64,000 bases of DNA, from the NCBI GenBank assembly GCA_038373885.1, contig JAWZYV010012280.1, positions 124,001 to 188,000 on the forward strand. The letters run 5' to 3'. The notes under the pieces are model-generated. The model did no database searches and was not told the origin of the DNA. It saw nothing but the letters and a program-made list of their open reading frames with translations. The stretch comes from Cheiracanthium punctorium. Taxonomy: Eukaryota > Arthropoda > Arachnida > Araneae > Cheiracanthiidae. Positions 58,112 to 64,000 of the stretch are shown one piece after another. Position 1 is the stretch's first letter; every line of letters begins with the position of its first letter. The translations under genes and the position numbers were made by a program.

Positions 58112-58709
58112 TATAAGTATCTAGTGCATTTGGTTGGTAAAGAAGCCTCATTAATATTTTATAATGTTTAACATTATCTGTTTCTTTTTAAAGCTGTTCG
58201 AATGCCCCGTGATGATTATCGCCTTTTAAAAGGAACATCCTTAAATAAACATTTGAAAAATATAAGTTTTTTATCTAACACATGCTTAATTAGAGAAAAT
58301 TCCCGCGGAAAAAAAATTATCTAGACAGTGCGTTCCTTAAAAGAAAGTATTCTTTTATTGATAATAAAACTATTCACGAAGTACTGACACTGATATTCCG
58401 CGTGTCTCCGAAACAATGGTAATCTCTAGGAAGCCAGTACAGGGACAAAAGAAGTTTTTTTTTCTCCATTTGTCTTGCGTTTTCTCGCTGAAGTGAGTAA
58501 TGATGAGTCCCAACAGAAGAAAACCAAAGCTGCGCAAAGAGAAGTTTTATTCTGTCATGGTTTTATTTATACTGCGTGACATCATTTAGTTTTGGGGATA
58601 AACTTAGTATTTTGTGAATAGAGTAGCAGGAATAAATATTGGTGGACATTAACAAACAACACTCAAAGGAAACTAGTGTTTAAAGATAAAATAATTAAAA
58701 CTTAATAAC
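58112..58709. other. Intron DNA
   Basis: AT-rich with one mixed-composition patch (58380-58560) that shows no domain. Confidence 0.5.
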
Positions 58710-59135
58710 AAACTCAAAATAACGCACATGAAAGGTACTTATCAAAGTGTACACATGTTTCGATGTAAAATAACACACATCAAAGTGTGCACGTGTTTTG
58801 ATGTAAAATAACACACATGAAAAGTACGTATCAAATGGTGCATTTCATGTAATGTAAAATAAGACATATAAACGGTACCTGTCAAACGGTGTACTTGTTT
58901 CGATGTAAAATAGCACACATAAAAGGTACGTGTCAAACTGTACACGTGTTTTGATGTAAAATAACACACATGAAAAGTACTTATCAAAATGTGCACTTGT
59001 TTCGATGTAAAATAGCACACATGAAAAGTACTTGTCAAACTATACACGTGTTTTGGTGTAAAATAACACGCACAAAAGGTACGTGTCAAACTGTACACGT
59101 GTTTTGGTGTAAAATAATACGTATAAAAGGTATTT
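58710..59135. repeat. Minisatellite, 51-bp unit, about 8 copies
   Basis: GTAAAATA starts units at 58803, 58854, 58905, 58956, 59007, 59058 and 59109, exactly 51 bp apart. An earlier unit at 58765 is 13 bp short. The unit is GTAAAATAACACACATGAAA, then AGTACTTATCAAACTGTACA, then CGTGTTTTGAT. Because 51 is a multiple of three, the minus strand stays open as a 17-residue repeat (YFTSKHVHTLISTFHVC-like) in a 159-residue frame (58742-59221). I treat this frame as a by-product of the array. Confidence 0.9.
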
Positions 59136-59217
59136 ATAAAACCGTTCGCATGTTTCGTTTCGTCGTTTTTATCTGTGTATGGACTTTTGCTGCTGCTGAA
59201 GATCGATTTTTTTTTAA

Positions 59218-59270
59218 TCAAAACACGTGTACAGTTTGATAAGTACCTTTTAAATGTGTTATTTTACAAA
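59218..59270. repeat. Inverted single unit of the 51-bp minisatellite
   Basis: CAAAACACGTGTACAGTTTG, ATAAGTACCTTTTAAATGTG and TTATTTTAC are the reverse complement of one array unit. It lies 80 bp beyond the last direct unit, so the array and this unit could fold back. Confidence 0.85.
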
Positions 59271-59820
59271 ATGCAATTTTTTAAAAATCGGTGGACATTG
59301 TTTAATGTAAAAAAATATAAATTGTGGAGTGCAATTTTCAGTTGGCATGTTTGTTTAAAAACTAATGACTGCAAAATTGTATTTTCAGAAACGTAATTTA
59401 ATGTGTATTCAACATTTTATTTTACGATTTTAGACCCGTGAAAAACTTTTTTCATTTCCGTCAGTGTTCCAGTCATTTCTGTCAAAACAGGGCTACAAGA
59501 AAATAGAAAATACCTAAGTAAAGAATGCCAAAAGTAAAAATTTGTTTTTATTAGCCATCAAACATAATATTTTGGATTTATATTAATAACATAACATTTT
59601 AGATCAAAAGGGCTGTTCTATTAAGAGGGCTAGACTGCATAAATAAGAGATGAATTTTCCATAAATAAAGTATGACGGAAATGATTCAAAATCACGGACC
59701 TTATTTTGTCTTGTTCTGTGAGAATCACCTTTAAGTATTTTTTTATTTCAGTAAGTACAAATTATTTTTATGTAAAAATATGTGTTAAGAAGCCACTCTG
59801 TCTTTGGATGTGCGTCTGTA
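59271..59820. other. Intron DNA
   Basis: AT-rich. GTTCTATTAAGAGGGCTAGACTGCAT at about 59613 resembles an eroded pogo-like end (ATTAAGCGGGTTTGACTG). Nothing else recognised. Confidence 0.45.
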
Positions 59821-59822
59821 TA

Positions 59823-60416
59823 CTAAGTGACCCAAGAAGGTGGTAACACGTTGTAATTCTCTACCTATTAGAAATAAGTGGGCAAAGTAAATTGATAAAA
59901 AATTGTTCAAAATAAGGTTGGAAAAAAAGACTAACTGAAAAAAAAAAATCCTCGCTTTAATTTTCAAAATGTTATCTTCCTAAATTTGTATACAACCTCC
60001 GTACAAAAAAATTCTCAATTAATAGCATGTGGCCCATGTATTAATGAGGTGATGTGCAAAATTTGAGAATTATATTCTAAAACATGTCGGATATTAAGAT
60101 AAATATATTCTGACTTAAACCTTTTCAATGGCTCCAGAAGGAAAAAAATCAGGTCGGATTTCAGGGGTCGTACAGAAATTACGAAGGAATTCTTTTTTCA
60201 TCGCTTCATTAGTTACAGGGAAGATTTTACTAATTGGAAACTTTTGCACTGGGTTCGTATACAAATTTAAAGCACGCGACGTTTTAAATATTGATTACAT
60301 GCAATTTTTCTTACGTAATCTCTTTTCCTGCCTTTTTTGAACAATTTTAAATTTACGTTGCCCACTTATCTCTATTAGATAAATAATTAAAGCGTGTTAT
60401 CTCTTTTGGGACACCC

Positions 60417-60418
<2 letters not shown>
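59823..60418. mobile_element. TA-type inverted-repeat MITE in Dok7 intron
   Basis: The left CTAAGTGACCCAAGAAGGTG and right (inverted) CAGGGTGTCCCAAAAGAG lead into arms sharing TAACACGTTGTAATT, CTATTAGAAATAAGTGGGCA and ATTGTTCAAAATAAGG. The right end borders a (TA)n microsatellite (60423-60447). The 70-residue frame inside (60128-60340) starts MAPEGKKSGRISGVVQKLRR. This may be a remnant of a transposase N-terminus, but I cannot confirm it. Confidence 0.65.
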
Positions 60419-60453
<35 letters not shown>

Positions 60454-60756
60454 TGACCTGCCAAAATTAAAGCTCAGCGGTATATACTTATACATCTAGC
60501 CTGAATCGTGAATGTTAAAAATATATTTTTAAAAAGCTTGAAGTTGGGGAAACTTTTTCGGAACATTTATCATTTTGCACCTGAAGCTTTTTCCCCCGAT
60601 CATTTTACTTTACTTGTTAGTATTTTATAAAATGAAAAAAAAAAGGTTTTTCGGGTAAACTTTTATGCAAACAAACTTACTCATACTGATACGTACGCAT
60701 TTTCTTATATTATTTACTAAAATTCGCAATTGTTCCTTCATTGACACTTGCCTTAA

Positions 60757-61307
60757 CACGGTGTCTACCGCTCCGGAAAGTCTGGAAAAAGCCGGGAAAT
60801 TGGAAAATGGGTCTGGAAAGTCTGGAAAAAACCGGCAAATTGGGTAATAGGTCCGGAAAATTCACCAAAACAATCAATTTTTTTTCGTGTCCTTCTTTTT
60901 ACCCTTCCTCTCTAATTGTCAGACTGGAAACCGAAAGCAACTGCAACGCATTTTTCGGACCGCGAAAGCATCAAGCGATGTGTTTGTATAAGGAGGGGAA
61001 AATGGGGGCTCATTAATCGTGACGGGAGGGTAAAAGACAAATTATCTTACTTGGTAGCTTATGGGTTAGGACCGTCTTTCCAAGAACAGTTAGTTAATTC
61101 TATCATAAATTGCGACTACTTCTGTTTCTTTTAATTGATGAAAGCTTAATCTTGTATTTCAAGAAGTTGTACAAAATATGCAAATATAAATATAAGGGAG
61201 AGGGCATTGTGCAATTCCCCAAAGTAAAATGCATTGGTCAGGCATTTTTTCCCCGGGACCTCCCAAAAGTCAGGAAATTGACTTTCAGAAATTTGGTAGA
61301 CACCCTG
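60757..61307. mobile_element. 551-bp element with GGAAAGTC-rich ends, copy 1
   Basis: Left end CACGGTGTCTACCGCTCC, right end inverted CAGGGTGTCTACCAAATT, flanked by identical CTTAA (60752-60756 and 61308-61312). Subterminal arrays of TCTGGAAAGTCTGGAAAAA on the left and AAAAGTCAGGAAATTG on the right. It has no coding capacity. The CTTAA flanks could reflect a TTAA target. It is a relative of the 562-bp element at 61878. Confidence 0.6.
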
Positions 61308-61459
61308 CTTAAGATATGTAACTCTTAAACACACACTTTCAAAGAGAAGGGTTAAAGTGATTCAAAAGATAAAAATTTTGACTTGCGATCTGTACTTCTT
61401 GCTCTGCTCAAAACACACATATATAAAAATATACATATATATATAAATATATATATGTA

Positions 61460-62534
61460 CAGGGTGTTCCAAAAATAACGATCCATTTTTCTGAAAACAC
61501 TAATGTATTGCTTTCTTTCAGATGTGTTTGAAGAAAATGCTTCCCTTAGAAGAAAGAACACCCATTGTTTCTTGGAAACTGGCTCATATAACATAAGTAG
61601 TGGTGCGTCAGCTGTATCATCGAAAATGCCGAAAATAGCCACCAACAAGGGCGAATATCAGGCTACTGGTGAACAAATTCAAAGGAACCGGCAGCGTGGC
61701 AGATGACAATCGTCCTGGATGACCATCAACATCTGACCTACCGGTTCCTTTGAATTTGCTAACCAGAAGCCCTATATTGGCCCTTGTTCGTGGCTGTTTT
61801 CGGCATTTTCGATGGTACAGCTGTCGCACCTCTTCATGTTTTATGACCCAATTTCCAAGACACAATGGCTGTTCTTTCAGGGTTTCTACAGACCTGGAAA
61901 GTCGGGGAATATCAGGGAAAGTTAGGGAAATGAATTTTGGTCAGGGAAAGTCAGATTAGGGAAAAAAGTCGGGGAAAATTGAAAAAATTGAAGAAAGGTC
62001 AGGGAAATGCAAGAATATTTGAATTTTGTGGCAAAATCAATAAAATACGTTCTGTTTGAACCTAATTGTAGGAATTGTTTTATTTTCATTTTCTTATTTA
62101 ACCTTTTAATAAAGGACACATTTTAAAATTTATAAATGTGTCCTTTATTAACATATCTTGTTCAGTTGAAATATTCTTAATTTTAACCTAAATTATCATC
62201 AAACACGGTTTTTGATAGAATCCAGTGATGTCAAATAATATTTTTGTGCATATTGATTTTATTATTATTATTTGTAAAAAAAGGGGCAAAATATATAAAA
62301 ATTATTAATTAAAGGATGTAATATGAAAAATAGAAACGCAAAATTCAGGAAAGCACTCTAGATAAAAAGTCAGGGAAGAGCATGATAGATGTCGGGGAAA
62401 GTCAGGGAAACAAAAGCTGTTAAATCTGTAGAAACCCTGTTTCTTCTAAGGAAAGCATTTCTTCAAACACATGTGAAAGAAATCAATACATTTGTGTTTT
62501 CATAAAAATGGATTGTTATTTTTGGAACGCCTTT
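61460..62534. mobile_element. Foldback Tc1/mariner-like element, interrupted by a second element
   Basis: The left end CAGGGTGTTCCAAAAATAAC follows TA inside an (AT)n tract; the right end (inverted) AAGGCGTTCCAAAAATAAC also abuts (AT)n. The left arm (61460 to ~61735) can encode, on +, MCLKKMLPLEERTPIVSWKL, then ANIRLLVNKFKGTGSVADDN, the N-terminal helix-turn-helix of a transposase. The right arm is its inverse: on the minus strand, VRQLYHRKCRKQPRTRANIG and LLVSKFKGTG. So the element is two inverted copies of one transposon end. The insertion at 61878-62439 splits the right arm. Confidence 0.8.
61878..62439. mobile_element. 562-bp element with GGAAAGTC-rich ends, copy 2 (nested)
   Basis: Identical 13-bp inverted ends CAGGGTTTCTACAGA sit inside the right arm of the foldback element, with TTT repeated on both flanks. 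Subterminal arrays are GGAAAGTCGGGGAA, CAGGGAAAGTTAGGGAAA and GGGGAAAGTCAGGGAAAC. A perfect 18-bp hairpin (arms 62106-62123 and 62134-62151, TTAATAAAGGACACATTT) lies in the middle. It is non-coding and younger than its host element. Confidence 0.75.

Positions 62535-62572
<38 letters not shown>
62535..62572. repeat. (AT)n(AC)n microsatellite
   Basis: TATATATA run followed by CACACACACA. It borders the foldback element, and a matching (AT)n is on its left (61418-61458). Confidence 0.85.
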
Positions 62573-63779
62573 TGAAAGACACTTTTCAATATTAAAATAA
62601 CATAATTTTGCGACGTTTCTCTCCCCTCAAAATCGCCACTTTACAAAGTTCCGTGAAAGATGCTTTATAAAAGCCTATGAAAAAGTCTTATTTACACATT
62701 CTTGCAGTCAAACTCCTCCCCCCAGGTTGCTTAAAATTCTAAACGGAAAGTTTGCGAATGCATGTAAAAAAAAATTAGAATGGTGTCCTTCATCATCCCC
62801 TTCTCGAAGAAGAAAAAAAAAAGTGAAGAAAAATAAATAAAAGTGAGAAAAGTTACATGCTTCTCGTTATGGTGCCGCATTAACCTGATTGCCAAGCTGC
62901 TTCCATATCTCCCACCGTGGTGAGGTGAATTGAAAAACCCTTTTGGCTTTTTACGATGCGAGCGGTAGAAAAATGAGAAAATTGAAAAGATTATATCTTT
63001 TAACATCTGACATTTTTTTACGTTTAACAAAGGAGGACTGTGATATTTTGTTCATGTCTTGTGGAGTTTAGTGTTTTACATAACAGCTCTTTTAGAGTGT
63101 GATGTTTGATTTAATAAAATTTGATACTTGGAATTCCTTAAATGCTGACGATAAGAAAGAGTTTAGAAAAATAATACATTTCGTAAAAAAAAAAAAATAA
63201 ATAAATAAATACAGATAAAATAAGAAGGCTAATAGATGATCTCCAGAATTAAAAAAACTAGATTGGTGAAATTAAATAGCTGACAACTCCATAGTTTAAG
63301 AGAGCATATTTTTTTTCATTTCCTAACTGTAGCCAACCTAGTTCAGACAGACGTATTTCTTTATGCAAATGCATGTGTGTAATTATAAGAATATGCCTTT
63401 TGGGTATAAATCAAATGATCTGACTGGGATACTGAAGTAAAAAAGGTGTTTTATTCGGCCTTTAGGTATTGACATAGCTATGAGCGAGAAGCATTTGGGA
63501 AGTCTTACATGATTGGTGGTTGTGTATCAAATTGCTGCAGGTAGTACAAATTCCATCATGTGGTCTGTTACTCTAAAAATTAGTCTGAATATCTGTGTTT
63601 CAGTAAAATACTAAGAAATGAATCAACAAGGGTCGCAAGAAAAAATGTCAGAGATTCTTTAATTGGATGTATATACAATGCAAGACGGAAACTATTTAGA
63701 ACTTTAAATATCCGTTTAATTTACAACTCTCAGTATCTTACATACAATCTCGTTATCTATACCTTCTTTTTCTTTCCAG
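62573..63779. other. Intron DNA up to exon B
   Basis: AT-rich with A-runs (62765-62774, 62812-62822, 63185-63197). The 99-residue minus frame at 62731-63030 has no known domain. It ends in the pyrimidine-rich acceptor of exon B. Confidence 0.55.
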
Positions 63780-63989
63780 AACAACAGTTTCTAGTACAGA
63801 TTGCTCATGTTCCAGCGAAAAGTAAGCTACCGTGTGGTCCAGCCAGGCTACATCTTCAAGATCACACTTTCTGCCTGGTGTCTGGAGTTCCGCCCAGGCT
63901 ACTGGGTACGTGGCCCATCAAAGAACTCAGGCGATTCGGCGTCATTGAAGGAAAGTTCTGCTTTGAAGGTGGATCGCTGTGCGGTCGAG
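63780..63989 (+). CDS. Dok7: Dok-7 homologue, internal exon B (start of PTB domain)
   Basis: This exon encodes the first ~70 residues of the IRS-type PTB domain that recognises a phosphotyrosine NPXY motif on the receptor kinase. It lies between TTCTTTTTCTTTCCAG and GTAAGAG. The first two bases complete a Glu codon begun by exon A, and the last base leaves phase 1. Visible blocks are FLVQIAHVPAKSKLPCGPAR, LHLQDHTFCLVSGVPPRLLG, TWPIKELRRFGVIEGKF and CFEGGSLCGR. These match, in order, vertebrate Dok-7 PTB blocks (SGPATLHL, GQWKLSDLRRYG, FEGGTRCG). The LRR pair corresponds to the two Arg of the phosphotyrosine pocket. The third pocket Arg (GGTRCG in human Dok-7) is Leu here (GGSLCG, codon CTG). 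The rest of the PTB domain and the C-terminal tail lie beyond the window edge. Confidence 0.88.
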
Positions 63990-64000
63990 GTAAGAGCCAA

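Larger units (their letters stand above)
54506..63779 (+). other. Dok7 phase-1 intron between PH and PTB exons
   Basis: This 9,274-bp GT-AG intron begins GTAAGTTT and ends with a long T/C tract and CCAG. It separates the PH exon from the PTB exon. It hosts a LINE relic, a long inverted-repeat MITE, a TTAA MITE, a 51-bp minisatellite, two TA-flanked inverted-repeat elements and two ~550-bp elements with GGAAAGTC-rich ends. Each is listed separately. I see no additional exon in it: open frames are short or fall inside repeats. Confidence 0.8.

Noticed and set aside
58710..59135. CRISPR array
   Set aside because: Units are contiguous with no unique spacers; it is a minisatellite in an animal intron.
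58742..59221. 159-residue minus-strand open frame as a repeat-containing protein gene
   Set aside because: It is entirely explained by a 51-bp minisatellite whose unit length is a multiple of three. There is no signal peptide, no conserved flank and no splice or promoter evidence.
1..64000. Functional tRNA, snRNA or rRNA genes
   Set aside because: I saw no intact GGTTCRANNCC box paired with a proper A box and cloverleaf; the tRNA-like pieces belong to SINEs or to an inverted-repeat element.

Overview
This window is AT-rich animal nuclear DNA. It contains two spliced exons of one conserved protein gene, in a landscape that is otherwise non-coding and full of transposable elements. There is no bacterial-style gene packing, no operon, no CRISPR array and no RNA gene I can support. 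An arthropod is the most likely source. The transposase relics resemble the DUF4817-type Tc1/mariner-like proteins, mariner, and a multicopy repeat protein that I know mainly from arthropods, but the species cannot be read from the sequence.

The one host gene is a Dok-7 homologue (muscle/neuromuscular adaptor, PH + PTB) on the + strand. Exon A (54275-54505) carries the last two thirds of the PH domain. Exon B (63780-63989) carries the first part of the IRS-type PTB domain. Both lie between AG and GT sites, both introns that can be phased are phase 1, and the join is in frame. The 9.27 kb intron between them is packed with inverted-repeat transposons, a LINE relic and a minisatellite. The exon for the PH-domain start was not found in the 54 kb upstream, so that stretch is either a very large intron or includes intergenic DNA. 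The window ends 11 bp into the intron after exon B.

From left to right, 1-10 kb has a mariner relic, TTAA-flanked MITEs, an amplified hairpin-module array (5.58-6.15 kb), a TA-flanked MITE and a near-perfect long inverted repeat. The 11-20 kb region has a ~255-bp tandem repeat, a decayed transposase-like pseudogene (13.25-14.78 kb, minus), several foldback MITEs, the first tRNA-derived SINE and copies of a repeat with a conserved ATGCAAAT core. The 20-34 kb region is mostly anonymous AT-rich DNA with hAT-like and pogo-like MITEs and a Tc1/mariner-like relic (33.2-34.0 kb). The 34-54 kb region has duplicated segments, three more SINE copies, two inverted TTAA MITEs, tandem duplications and a GC-rich 389-bp insert bracketed by a 12-bp direct repeat. 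The 54-64 kb region is the Dok7 part.

I found no new multi-gene system. The most interesting signals are a Dok-7 PTB domain with Leu where the vertebrate protein has a phosphotyrosine-pocket Arg, a hairpin module shared by single-copy TTAA MITEs and a tandem array, a foldback element with both arms carrying a transposase N-terminus, and a 51-bp minisatellite that keeps a 17-residue-periodic frame open.
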